Below, piece after piece: positions 17,138 through 24,554 of a DNA stretch of 64,000 bases; positions within the stretch are counted from its first letter, which is position 1, and each line of letters begins with the position of its first letter. The DNA comes from Nocardioides sp. Iso805N. GTDB taxonomy: Bacteria > Actinomycetota > Actinomycetes > Propionibacteriales > Nocardioidaceae. A program made the position numbers and the translations under genes. The stretch lies in NCBI RefSeq assembly GCF_000364605.1, contig NZ_KB822578.1, forward strand, positions 124,001 to 188,000, written 5' to 3'. The notes under the pieces were generated by a model. The model saw only the letters and a list, made by a program, of their open reading frames with translations, was not told the DNA's origin and ran no database searches.

Positions 17138-17824
17138 TCAGGCCTCCCAGACGGCAGCGTCATGAGCGAAGACCACCCGGCGCGGGTCGAAGGCCAGCAG
17201 TCGCTCCATCCACACCGGGGCCGTCGGCAGCGGCTCGCCGTGACCCAGCGCCCGAGCGCGGGCGGCGAGCGCGTCGGCACTCCAGGCCGAGGCGGTGTCG
17301 TGTGACTGACCGGCGAGCACCACCGTCCCGTCGGGCGAGACCACGACCACCGACTGGTGGCCCTCGACATGGCCGGGCGTCGGGATCACGTGCACGCCCG
17401 GCAGAGGCTCGGCCTCGCCGTCGAGCGCCTGGTAATTGCTGCCCGGGTGGTCGAGCAGCTCGGTGAAGGTGTAGTCGCCCGACCGTGCCGTGGTCAGCTC
17501 GGTGCGCTGGGCCAGGATCGGGGTGGCACCGAGGAGTGGGTTGCCGCCGCAGTGGTCGAAGTGCAGGTGGCAGTTGACGACGATGGCCAGGTCGCTGACC
17601 GCGACCCCGGCGCCGGCGAGTGCGTCGGGCAGCTCGATCCGACGGGGTCGATACCAGTGCTCGGTCTCCTCGTCGCCGCGACCGATGCCGGTGTCGAGAA
17701 GGACCAGGCCGTCGCGGTGGCGAATCAGGTAGCCATAGACCGCCTCGACCCGCGGCGCGCCGCTCCCGGTCTCCGCGGCCGGACGCACGAAGGTGCCGAG
17801 CAGCAGCCGGTGGACGCTGGTCAC
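17138..17824 (-). CDS. Metallo-beta-lactamase fold hydrolase, N-acyl homoserine lactonase-like
   Basis: 228 residues with the dinuclear zinc motif NCHLHFDHCGG (HxHxDH, about residues 88-95), a third ligand in PTPGHVEGHQSV, and a final histidine in VFAHDAAVWEA. The order and length match the AttM/AiiA-like lactonase branch. It may open lactones, possibly acyl-homoserine lactones, but many members act on other esters, so quorum quenching is only a hypothesis. The GTG start is supported by TAGGTT 6 bases upstream. Confidence 0.83.
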   Translation of the reverse strand: MTSVHRLLLGTFVRPAAETGSGAPRVEAVYGYLIRHRDGLVLLDTGIGRGDEETEHWYRPRRIELPDALAGAGVAVSDLAIVVNCHLHFDHCGGNPLLGATPILAQRTELTTARSGDYTFTELLDHPGSNYQALDGEAEPLPGVHVIPTPGHVEGHQSVVVVSPDGTVVLAGQSHDTASAWSADALAARARALGHGEPLPTAPVWMERLLAFDPRRVVFAHDAAVWEA

Positions 17825-17830
17825 GACGTC

Positions 17831-17836
17831 AACCTA
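17831..17836 (-). promoter_or_regulatory. -10 hexamer TAGGTT for the MBL hydrolase gene
   Basis: TAGGTT lies 6 bases before the GTG at 17824, consistent with a leaderless mRNA. Confidence 0.5.
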
Positions 17837-17851
17837 CGCCGTACGACGAAA

Positions 17852-17887
17852 CGGCCCCTGGCCCGCGTCTCCGCAGGCCAGGGGCCG
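17852..17887 (-). terminator. Perfect 12-bp hairpin downstream of tRNA-His
   Basis: CGGCCCCTGGCC (17852-17863) pairs exactly with 17876-17887 around a 12-base loop, 6 bases beyond the tRNA-His 3' end. TTT follows the stem in the tRNA direction (plus-strand AAA at 17849-17851). Confidence 0.72.
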
Positions 17888-17893
17888 TTTCCT

Positions 17894-17970
17894 TGGGGTG
17901 AGCGACGGGGCTTGAACCCGCGACCCTCGCGACCACAACGCGATGCTCTACCAGCTGAGCTACGCCCACC
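17894..17970 (-). tRNA. tRNA-His (anticodon GTG)
   Basis: Minus-strand cloverleaf: acceptor GTGGGCG pairs with CGCTCAC, anticodon loop TTGTGGT between TCGCG and CGCGA gives GTG, T-arm GGTTCAAGCCC. Position -1 is G (17970) opposite C73, the histidine identity pair. The 3' CCA is encoded. Confidence 0.97.
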
Positions 17971-18014
17971 ACGCGCACTGACTGACGTCAGGCACGACCG
18001 GAACTATAGGGGAA

Positions 18015-18659
18015 TCAGTTCCCGGTTGTGGAATCGGTATCGGCCTTCAGGCCGGTGATCGAGCCGCCGTGCCGCTCGGCGATCGCCTTGGCGGCGTCGC
18101 TGTCGATGCCGGGGAGGGGGAGGAAGACCGCCTCGCGGTAGTAGCGCAGCTCCTCGATCGACTCCTGGATGTCAGCCAGCGCGCGGTGGTTGCCGCGCTT
18201 GGCCGGAGCCTGGAAGTAGGCGCGCGGGAACCAGCGCCGGGACAGCTCCTTGATCGTGGAGACGTCCACGTTGCGGTAGTGCAGCCAACCCTCGAGGGTC
18301 GGCATGTCGCGGGCCAGGAACGACCGGTCGGTGCCCACGGTGTTGCCGGCCAGCGGCGGCCGCGCGTCGGCACCGCACTGCTCCTGGACGTAGGCGAGCA
18401 CCTTCGCCTCGGCCTCCGCGAGCGTCACGCCCTCGTCCAGCTCCGGCAGCAGCGCCGAGTTGGTGTGCATCGTGCGGACGAAGTCGTCCATCTGCGCCAG
18501 CGCGTCGGCCGGCGGCTTGATCACGATGTCGACGCCCTCGCCGAGCACGTTGAGGTCGTAGTCGGTCACCAGGGCGGCGACCTCGATCAGGGCATCGGCC
18601 TCGAGGGAGAGGCCTGTCATCTCGCAGTCGATCCAGACGAGTCGGTCAGAGGTGGACAC
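18015..18659 (-). CDS. orn: Oligoribonuclease
   Basis: 214-residue 3'-5' exoribonuclease that degrades 2-5 nt RNA and the c-di-GMP product pGpG. The DEDDh active site is visible: D and E in VWIDCEMTGL, D in GTDRSFLARDMP, and H and D in GNHRALADIQESIEEL. Length is normal for Orn. The GTG at 18659 is chosen because TAAGGT lies 7 bases upstream; the GTG three codons earlier overlaps that hexamer. An EAL-domain protein that would make pGpG is encoded 12 kb away. Confidence 0.95.
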   Translation of the reverse strand: MSTSDRLVWIDCEMTGLSLEADALIEVAALVTDYDLNVLGEGVDIVIKPPADALAQMDDFVRTMHTNSALLPELDEGVTLAEAEAKVLAYVQEQCGADARPPLAGNTVGTDRSFLARDMPTLEGWLHYRNVDVSTIKELSRRWFPRAYFQAPAKRGNHRALADIQESIEELRYYREAVFLPLPGIDSDAAKAIAERHGGSITGLKADTDSTTGN

Positions 18660-18666
18660 GAAGAGC

Positions 18667-18672
18667 ACCTTA
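18667..18672 (-). promoter_or_regulatory. -10 hexamer TAAGGT for orn
   Basis: TAAGGT lies 7 bases before GTG 18659 and includes part of the upstream GTG, which decides the start codon. Confidence 0.55.
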
Positions 18673-18684
18673 GTCCGGACCCGC

Positions 18685-19380
18685 TCAGGCCCAGAGTCGG
18701 CTGCCGAAGTGGGCGTAGATGATCCCGATCAGGACCAGGAAGTGCAGCACGATCCACACCGGCGTGACCTCGTAGACGAGCTTGGCCACCGCGTTGTCGT
18801 AGGCCCAGCTGCGCAGGTTCCGGGCGGTGACCGCCCAGAAGGTCGGGATCATGACCGCCCACGTCACCATGCACCAGGGGCAGAGCGCGTTGATGTGGAA
18901 GATCGTCTGGAACTGCAGCCAGCTGACCATCACGATGCCGCCCACGACCCCGACCTCGAGCGCGATCCAGTGCCAGGCCCGCAGCCTCACGTCTGAGATC
19001 AGCAGCACGCCCAGCGCCGCGACCACGGGCCAGGCGGCCACGCCGATGACGGGATTGGGCAGGTTCCAGAAGATCGAGGCCTGCGGCGTGTTGATGACGT
19101 GGCCGCAGCCGACGATCGGGTTGAGGTTGCACGAGAGCGTCGGGTTGTGGCCGGCCGCGAGCTGCTCGAAGTAGGAGAGCTTGTCCAGCACGAGGCTGGC
19201 GGCGGCGTACAGGCCGACCAGACCGGCGACCAGCAGCCACCATCGCAGCACCCGGCCCTCGCCCGCGTGCCGGCGCTCGTAGTCGTCGGTGGCGAGCAGG
19301 TAGGCCCGCCAGGTCTCCTCGTCGGCGTCGGCGTCGGGCTCGACCGGCGGGTCGACGTGAGAGTCGGCGTGGTTCTGCAC
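18685..19380 (-). CDS. Vitamin K epoxide reductase (VKOR) family membrane protein
   Basis: 231-residue integral membrane protein with four to five helices. The VKOR active-site pair is C167-P-W-C170 in ALCPWCMVTW, and the relay cysteines C84 and C92 lie in the external loop SCNLNPIVGCG. In actinobacteria VKOR replaces DsbB: it reoxidises a DsbA-like partner and passes electrons to menaquinone. AAGGAG precedes the GTG. Two thioredoxin-fold membrane proteins encoded next door (DUF929 and a DsbA-like protein) are the likely partners. Confidence 0.93.
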   Translation of the reverse strand: MQNHADSHVDPPVEPDADADEETWRAYLLATDDYERRHAGEGRVLRWWLLVAGLVGLYAAASLVLDKLSYFEQLAAGHNPTLSCNLNPIVGCGHVINTPQASIFWNLPNPVIGVAAWPVVAALGVLLISDVRLRAWHWIALEVGVVGGIVMVSWLQFQTIFHINALCPWCMVTWAVMIPTFWAVTARNLRSWAYDNAVAKLVYEVTPVWIVLHFLVLIGIIYAHFGSRLWA

Positions 19381-19454
19381 GGCGCTGCTACTCCTTCATC
19401 GGCGGACGGATCCGCACGTTCCTCACTCCATCTTCGCCGACCAGCAGCCGGCTG

Positions 19455-20396
19455 TCAGGCGGCTGCCTTGACGCCGGCCGCGCTGCAGACGTTCGCAGGC
19501 TTCTGATCGGTGAGCTGGCACAGCGTGGAGGTGATGGCGTTCGCGGCACCGACGATCGACTTCGTCACCGTGCTGCTCGGGTCGGAGAGATCCTTGGCGA
19601 TGTCCTGGTGGCTCAGTCCCTGCAGGGTCGCGGGGTCGTACGCCGCGCCCGAGGAGGCGAACTTGCCGCCGTAGTCGATGAACGGGATGCCGCCGTCGCT
19701 GCCGACGTACTGCTTGGTGTCATAGGTGTCCAGGATCTTCTGGTCCTCGGGGCTGAGCGTGTCGAGTGGCTGCCGGTCCCGGTCGGTCTGCTCGACGCCG
19801 GTGAAGGAGAGATAGTCGCTCTTGTACGTCGAGCCGTGGAAGCTCAACGTCGCGGTGTCGGGATCGGTGTCGGTCGAGGACGACGTCGTCTGGCCCAGCC
19901 CGGTGAAGGTGCCGAACCGGGAGAGCGCGTTGACCACGGCCCAGCGCTGCGCGGCGCAGTAGGGGCAGTACTCGGCCCCGACGTAGAGCACCCGGGGCTT
20001 GCCATCGCTGGTGAGCGGCGTGGCTCCGGTCAGTGCCACCGGCTTGGAGATGTCGCTGCCACCGGCACCGACCGCGTCGATGACGCTCGGGGAGACGTTG
20101 GTGATGGCCTTCTCCGCCTGCGGATCCAGGGAGGTCGAGGCTGACCCGCCGCCCCCGCCACCTCCGCTGCCGCTGATGCTCAGCCCGATGCCCGTCCCGA
20201 CAGCGGCGACGATGACCACCACGATCGCGACCACACCGGCCAGCTTGAGGCGCGCCGTACGGCGGGACTTGGCCTGGTCGCGCAGCATCTGGGCGCGCAT
20301 CGCCTCGCGGCGCGCCGCCTTCGCCGCGTTCTTGCTCGGGGTCCCGTCAGAAGGCGGCGTCGCGCCCTGTGGTTGGTCATTCGCCTTGCCACTCAT
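19455..20396 (-). CDS. DUF929 family membrane-anchored thioredoxin-like protein
   Basis: 313 residues: a basic cytoplasmic N-terminus of about 60 residues, one membrane helix (LAGVVAIVVVIVAAVGTGIGLSI), a glycine/serine linker, then an extracytoplasmic domain with the redox motif C144-P-Y-C147 in GAEYCPYCAAQRW. The rest (FTGLGQTTSSSTDTDPDTATLSF, GIPFIDYGGKF) matches DUF929. A second cysteine pair (LCQL, NVCSAAG) lies at the C-terminus. The ATG at 20396 is used because TAGCAT lies 7 bases upstream and swallows the alternative ATG. A disulfide isomerase or reductase role beside VKOR is inferred. Confidence 0.85.
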   Translation of the reverse strand: MSGKANDQPQGATPPSDGTPSKNAAKAARREAMRAQMLRDQAKSRRTARLKLAGVVAIVVVIVAAVGTGIGLSISGSGGGGGGGSASTSLDPQAEKAITNVSPSVIDAVGAGGSDISKPVALTGATPLTSDGKPRVLYVGAEYCPYCAAQRWAVVNALSRFGTFTGLGQTTSSSTDTDPDTATLSFHGSTYKSDYLSFTGVEQTDRDRQPLDTLSPEDQKILDTYDTKQYVGSDGGIPFIDYGGKFASSGAAYDPATLQGLSHQDIAKDLSDPSSTVTKSIVGAANAITSTLCQLTDQKPANVCSAAGVKAAA

Positions 20397-20403
20397 GCTC
20401 CGC

Positions 20404-20409
20404 ATGCTA
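20404..20409 (-). promoter_or_regulatory. -10 hexamer TAGCAT for the DUF929 gene
   Basis: TAGCAT lies 7 bases before ATG 20396 and contains part of the alternative ATG at 20405. The same hexamer and spacing recur before the aminopeptidase P gene. Confidence 0.55.
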
Positions 20410-20561
20410 GATCGCCTCGATGAGAGCAGGTTGAGAGCCGGCTTGAGGGGCGGCTTGGCAACACGACCGGTCGGAGGTCGTCCACCCTGCTCGCGGCTGG
20501 GCGCTGCGTGGCAGGATCTCGGTCGACGCACCGCTCTTCCGACGTACGAATGAGGCCTGAC

Positions 20562-21293
20562 ATGTCCAAGCGCGACGAACGCGCCACTGCCGCTGCCAAG
20601 CTCGCCGAGGAGGCCCGTCGCACGGAGCGCCGCGCCACCATCGTGAAGGTGAGCGCGCTGGTCCTGGCGCTCGCCGCGATCGTCGCGATCTGCGTCGTGA
20701 TCGGGCTGAACGCCGGTGGCAACGACAAGGTCGACACCGACGCCGCGAACAGCAGCGACGCCTCGACCTACAGCCTCAGCGTCGGCGACCCGAACGCCCC
20801 GCACAAGATCGTCATCTACGAGGACTTCCTCTGTCCCTTCTGCGACCAGCTCGAGCTCGCGTCCCGCGACAAGCTGGCGCAACTGGCCGCCGACGGCAAG
20901 GTCTACGTGCAGTACCGGCCGTTCCGGCTGCTCTCGCCCCAATACTCCGGACAGGCGCTCAACGCGTTCGCCGTGGTGCTGGCGAAGTCCGGCCCCGACG
21001 TCGCCAAGAAGTTCCACGACCTGCTCTACGAGAACCAGCCCGACGAGTCGGGCCCGTTCCCGCCGGTGAGCTCCCTGGTCGACCTCGCCGTCAAGGCTGG
21101 TGCCGACGAGAGTGCGGTGCGGGCGGGCATCGAGGACACCACCTCGCAGAAGGCCTGGACCGACGGCGCCACCAAGGCGGCCCAGGCGGCCGGCGTCGAG
21201 GGCACGCCGACGATCCTGCTCGACGGCAAGCAGTTCCAGGACGGCAACACCGTGCCCGAGCTCGCGGCCAACCTGATCAAGGCCGTCTCCTGA
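20562..21293 (+). CDS. Membrane-anchored DsbA-like thiol-disulfide oxidoreductase
   Basis: 243 residues: basic cytoplasmic tail, one membrane helix (ALVLALAAIVAICVVIGL), then a thioredoxin domain with an inserted helical part. The active site is C91-P-F-C94 (YEDFLCPFCDQLE), and GVEGTPTILLDGKQF supplies the cis-proline loop (V.GTPT). This is the usual actinobacterial DsbA/MdbA-like layout. It is transcribed divergently from the DUF929 and VKOR genes and is the likely substrate of VKOR. An ATG 12 bases upstream is a possible alternative start. Confidence 0.9.
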   Translation: MSKRDERATAAAKLAEEARRTERRATIVKVSALVLALAAIVAICVVIGLNAGGNDKVDTDAANSSDASTYSLSVGDPNAPHKIVIYEDFLCPFCDQLELASRDKLAQLAADGKVYVQYRPFRLLSPQYSGQALNAFAVVLAKSGPDVAKKFHDLLYENQPDESGPFPPVSSLVDLAVKAGADESAVRAGIEDTTSQKAWTDGATKAAQAAGVEGTPTILLDGKQFQDGNTVPELAANLIKAVS

Positions 21294-21321
21294 CCCCGTC
21301 GCGACCCTGCGGGTGAGCGTT

Positions 21322-21327
21322 TAGGCT
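21322..21327 (+). promoter_or_regulatory. -10 hexamer TAGGCT for the 90-residue membrane protein and deaminase genes
   Basis: TAGGCT lies 7 bases before the GTG at 21335; no Shine-Dalgarno sequence lies between, so a leaderless operon mRNA is likely. Confidence 0.55.
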
Positions 21328-21334
21328 CACGCCC

Positions 21335-21607
21335 GTGCACATCGAGCGGGTCAAGAAGTACGTCCTCTCGATCCTCGCCTGCGCGGTGCTGATGCTGCAC
21401 TCGCTCGCGGTGGCGGTGCTCGGCACCCAGACCAACGGCGCCGGTGGCTCCCGGCCCGGACTCTTCGTGATGTCGGTGCTGCTCGGTGCCTTCGGGATCG
21501 TGCTGGTGCGCGCGATCAATCGGCTGCCGGTGCTGACGCCCTGGCTGCTCACCGCGCCGGTCATCCCGACCGTCGTCTACGTCCTCTACTTCCAGGTGAT
21601 CGCATGA
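21335..21607 (+). CDS. Small integral membrane protein, function unknown
   Basis: 90 residues with three hydrophobic stretches (VLSILACAVLMLHSLAVAVLG, GLFVMSVLLGAFGIVLV and TPWLLTAPVIPTVVYVLYF) and short basic loops. The GTG follows a TAGGCT hexamer. It overlaps the deaminase gene by ATGA, so the two are coupled. No family recognised; a role linked to nucleoside handling is only suggested by position. Confidence 0.7.
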   Translation: MHIERVKKYVLSILACAVLMLHSLAVAVLGTQTNGAGGSRPGLFVMSVLLGAFGIVLVRAINRLPVLTPWLLTAPVIPTVVYVLYFQVIA

Positions 21608-22608
21608 AGGACTTCATCGCCGGGCTCCCCAAGGCGGAGCTGCACGTCCACCACGTCGGGTCGGCCTCGCCGCGGATCGTCGCCGAGCTGGCCGCCCGCC
21701 ACCCTGCGGCAGGCGTGCCGAGCGATCTCGACGAGCTGCGCGGATTCTTCACCTTCCGCGACTTCGCCCACTTCATCGAGGTCTACCTCGCGGTGGTCGA
21801 CCTCATCCGTACGCCGGAGGACATCCGCTACCTCACCTACGAGATCGGCCGCGAGATGGCGCAGGGCCAGAACCTGCGGTACGCCGAGCTGACGTGCACG
21901 CCGTACACCTCGGTGCTGGCCGGCGTCCCGATCGAGGCCTACACCGAGGCGATCGAGGACGCCCGGGTGGCAGCGATGCGTGACTTCGGCCTGGTGCTGC
22001 GCTGGATCTACGACATCCCCGGCGAGCTCGGCATCCCTGCCGCCGACGCGACGCTCTCCTACGCCCTCGACCACCGGACCGACGCGCTGATCGGCTTCGG
22101 GCTCGGCGGCCCGGAGATCGGCGTACCCAGGCCGCAGTTCGCGCCGCACTTCGACCGGGCCCGCGCAGCCGGCCTGCACTGCGTCCCGCACGCCGGCGAG
22201 ACCACCGGTCCGCAGACGATCTGGGACGCGCTGAACCTGCTCCACGCCGAGCGGATCGGTCACGGCACCTCTGCCGCGGCCGACCCGGCGCTGCTGGAGC
22301 ACCTGGCCACGACCGGCATCCCGCTGGAGGTCTGCCCGTCGTCCAACATCGCTACCCGAGCCGTCGCCACCTTGGCCGAGCACCCGTTGAAGACGTTCGT
22401 GGAGGCCGGCGTGACGGTCACGATCAACTCCGACGACCCGCCGATGTTCGGCACCACACTGAACCGCGAGTACGAGATCGCCGCCGAGCTGCTCGACCTG
22501 GATGAGGCCGGGCTGGCAGAGCTGGCGCGCGGCGGCGTACGGGCCTCGTTCGCGCCGGCCGACGTGCAGCAGCAGGTGCTCGCGGAGATCGACTCCTACC
22601 TCGGCTAG
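21604..22608 (+). CDS. Adenosine deaminase family protein (adenosine or 6-aminodeoxyfutalosine deaminase)
   Basis: 334-residue zinc amidohydrolase. Zinc ligands H14 and H16 lie in ELHVHHVGSAS, further metal/catalytic residues in HAGETTGPQTIWDAL (HAGE) and in IGHGTSA, and the last aspartate in NSDDPPMFGT. The usual HLHLEGS of Add is HVHHVGS here, a variant seen in a separate actinobacterial branch, some of whose relatives deaminate 6-aminodeoxyfutalosine for menaquinone. No other futalosine gene is in the window, so the substrate is open. It is translationally coupled to a small membrane protein. Confidence 0.85.
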   Translation: MKDFIAGLPKAELHVHHVGSASPRIVAELAARHPAAGVPSDLDELRGFFTFRDFAHFIEVYLAVVDLIRTPEDIRYLTYEIGREMAQGQNLRYAELTCTPYTSVLAGVPIEAYTEAIEDARVAAMRDFGLVLRWIYDIPGELGIPAADATLSYALDHRTDALIGFGLGGPEIGVPRPQFAPHFDRARAAGLHCVPHAGETTGPQTIWDALNLLHAERIGHGTSAAADPALLEHLATTGIPLEVCPSSNIATRAVATLAEHPLKTFVEAGVTVTINSDDPPMFGTTLNREYEIAAELLDLDEAGLAELARGGVRASFAPADVQQQVLAEIDSYLG

Positions 22609-22662
22609 GCGCTCTCACCAGTTCCTCAAGAAAGTCCCCAGGAGGACGTCAGGTTCGGCGCG

Positions 22663-22668
22663 CATGCT
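22663..22668 (+). promoter_or_regulatory. Possible -10 hexamer CATGCT for the ferric-reductase-like operon
   Basis: CATGCT lies 6 bases before ATG 22675. The first base departs from TAnnnT, so support is moderate. Confidence 0.35.
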
Positions 22669-22674
22669 CGTCGC

Positions 22675-24081
22675 ATGGCAGCAGTGATCCCGTCGGCCCC
22701 GGCGCCGAACGTCTCCTCGACGTTCGGCAGGCTCGCGCGCCGGGACGCGGTGGTCCGCACGGCGCTGATAGCGGTGCTGTGGCTGGGCGTGCTGCTCGTG
22801 GCCTACTGGTGGGCGGCGGGCGGCGGCTTCCAAGACCTCGGCTCCTCGCTGACCGACGCCCTGATGTCACTCGGTCGACTCAGCGGCCTGGTCGGCTCGG
22901 CCCTGCTGCTGGCGCAGGTGCTGCTGATAGCGCGGGTGCCGCTGCTCGAGCGCGCCTACGGCCAGGACCGGCTGGTGCGGATCCACCGGATCGTCGGGTT
23001 CACCTCCTTCGACCTGATCGTGGTCCACGTCGTCCTCATCACGTGGGCGTACGCCGCCGGCAGGCTGTCCTCGACCCCCGCCACGTTGTGGAACCTGACC
23101 TGGGACTACCCCGGCATGCTGCTCGCGGTCGCCGGCACGCTGCTGCTGATCCTGGTGGTGGTCACCTCGCTGCGCGCGGCCCGACGCCGGCTGCGCTACG
23201 AGTCTTGGCACCTGTTGCACCTCTACGGCTACCTCGGCGCCGGGCTGGCGCTGCCGCACCAGCTGTGGACCGGGCAGGAGTTCCTCGCGAGCCCGCGGGC
23301 GACGTACTTCTGGTGGGCGGCGTGGGCCGCCGTGGCCGCGACGGTGCTCGTCTTCCGGGTGCTCGCGCCGCTGGTGCGCAACTACCGGCACGGGCTGCGG
23401 GTGGCGGCCATCTTCCCCGAGGGCCCGGGGGTCGTCTCGGTCCACCTGATCGGCCGCCGGCTGGACCGGCTGCGCGCCGAGCCGGGGCAGTACTTCACCT
23501 GGCGCTTCCTCGACCGGGAGGGTTGGACCCGGGCCAATCCGTTCTCGCTCTCGGCGGCGCCCGACGGACAGACGCTGCGGATCACCGTGCAGAACGACGG
23601 CGACGGCAGTGCGTCGGTGGCGGCGCTGCGACCGGGGCAGAGGGTGCTTGTCGAGGGCCCGTTCGGCCGGATGACGCCGAGGGCGCGGACCCAACGCAAG
23701 GTCGCCATGATCGGGGCCGGCGTGGGTCTCGCGCCGCTGCGGGCGCTGGCCGAAGGGCTCGGATATGCCCAGGGGGAGGCCGTGCTGCTGCAGCGCTATC
23801 GCAGCCACCCGCTGTTCTCCGGCGAGCTCGGTGGCCTACGCGAACGACGCGGGCTGAACGTGGTCGCGATGCCGGGACCTCGACGCAGCCTGGGGTCCTG
23901 GGTGGGCGAGGGCTATGACGGCTACACCGACACGCAGGTCCTGCTCGGCTGGATCCCCGACCTGGTGCAGCGCGATGTCTACGTATGCGGCCCGCCCGCC
24001 TGGACGGCCGCGGTACGGAAGGCGGCCGAGCAGGCCGGCCTCCCCCGGGAGCAATGGCACGAGGAGGCGTTCGGATGGTGA
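22675..24081 (+). CDS. Ferric reductase-like transmembrane protein with FAD/NAD(P)H-binding domains
   Basis: 468 residues. The N-terminal half has about six helices with histidines in IHRIVGFTSFDLIVVHVVLI and ESWHLLHLYGYLGAGLALPHQL, placed to bind two haems as in ferric reductases. The C-terminal half is a ferredoxin-reductase module: EPGQYFTWRF and RANPFSLSAAPDG (FAD, R..PFS..) and DVYVCGPPAWTAAVRKAAEQAG (NAD(P)H, CGPP). It should carry electrons across the membrane. It overlaps the FMN-binding protein gene by 7 bases, with ApbE next; together they form an outward electron-transfer chain. Confidence 0.87.
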   Translation: MAAVIPSAPAPNVSSTFGRLARRDAVVRTALIAVLWLGVLLVAYWWAAGGGFQDLGSSLTDALMSLGRLSGLVGSALLLAQVLLIARVPLLERAYGQDRLVRIHRIVGFTSFDLIVVHVVLITWAYAAGRLSSTPATLWNLTWDYPGMLLAVAGTLLLILVVVTSLRAARRRLRYESWHLLHLYGYLGAGLALPHQLWTGQEFLASPRATYFWWAAWAAVAATVLVFRVLAPLVRNYRHGLRVAAIFPEGPGVVSVHLIGRRLDRLRAEPGQYFTWRFLDREGWTRANPFSLSAAPDGQTLRITVQNDGDGSASVAALRPGQRVLVEGPFGRMTPRARTQRKVAMIGAGVGLAPLRALAEGLGYAQGEAVLLQRYRSHPLFSGELGGLRERRGLNVVAMPGPRRSLGSWVGEGYDGYTDTQVLLGWIPDLVQRDVYVCGPPAWTAAVRKAAEQAGLPREQWHEEAFGW

Positions 24082-24554
24082 GGGGCGTGAACCGGATCGT
24101 CTTCTGGTTCCTCTCGACGGTCACGGTGCTGGTGCTGCTCTTCGGTTACCACACCTCCACCTCGGGGCCGGCGGCCTCGGCGCCGCTGAGCGCGATCGCC
24201 TCGGTGACGCCGGGCGCGACCAGCGACGCGACGACGGAGGACTCGGGAAGCTCGAGCGGCTCCAGTGGCTCGTCCGCCACGACCACCGTCACCGGGGACG
24301 AGGCTCAGACGCAGTGGGGACCGGTCCAGGTGCAGCTGAGCATCGCCGACGGCAAGATCACCGACGTGGCGGTGCCGACCTACCCCAACGGCAACGGCCG
24401 CGATGCGGAGATCAACTCCTACGCGCTCCCGCAGCTCGTCAAGGAGACGATCGCCGCGCAGAGCGCCGACATCGACATGGTCAGTGGCGCCACCGTCACC
24501 AGCGACGGCTACCTCCAGTCACTGCAGAGCGCACTCGACAAGGCCGGCCTGTGA
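24075..24554 (+). CDS. Membrane-anchored FMN-binding domain protein
   Basis: 159 residues: one N-terminal helix (IVFWFLSTVTVLVLLFGYHTS) that anchors it outside, a serine/threonine-rich linker of about 45 residues, then an FMN_bind domain ending in DMVSGATVTSDGYLQSL. The S137-G-A-T140 motif is the site where ApbE attaches FMN through the threonine. It lies between the ferric-reductase-like gene and apbE, overlapping both, so it is probably the flavinylated electron acceptor of that membrane reductase. Confidence 0.88.
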   Translation: MVRGVNRIVFWFLSTVTVLVLLFGYHTSTSGPAASAPLSAIASVTPGATSDATTEDSGSSSGSSGSSATTTVTGDEAQTQWGPVQVQLSIADGKITDVAVPTYPNGNGRDAEINSYALPQLVKETIAAQSADIDMVSGATVTSDGYLQSLQSALDKAGL

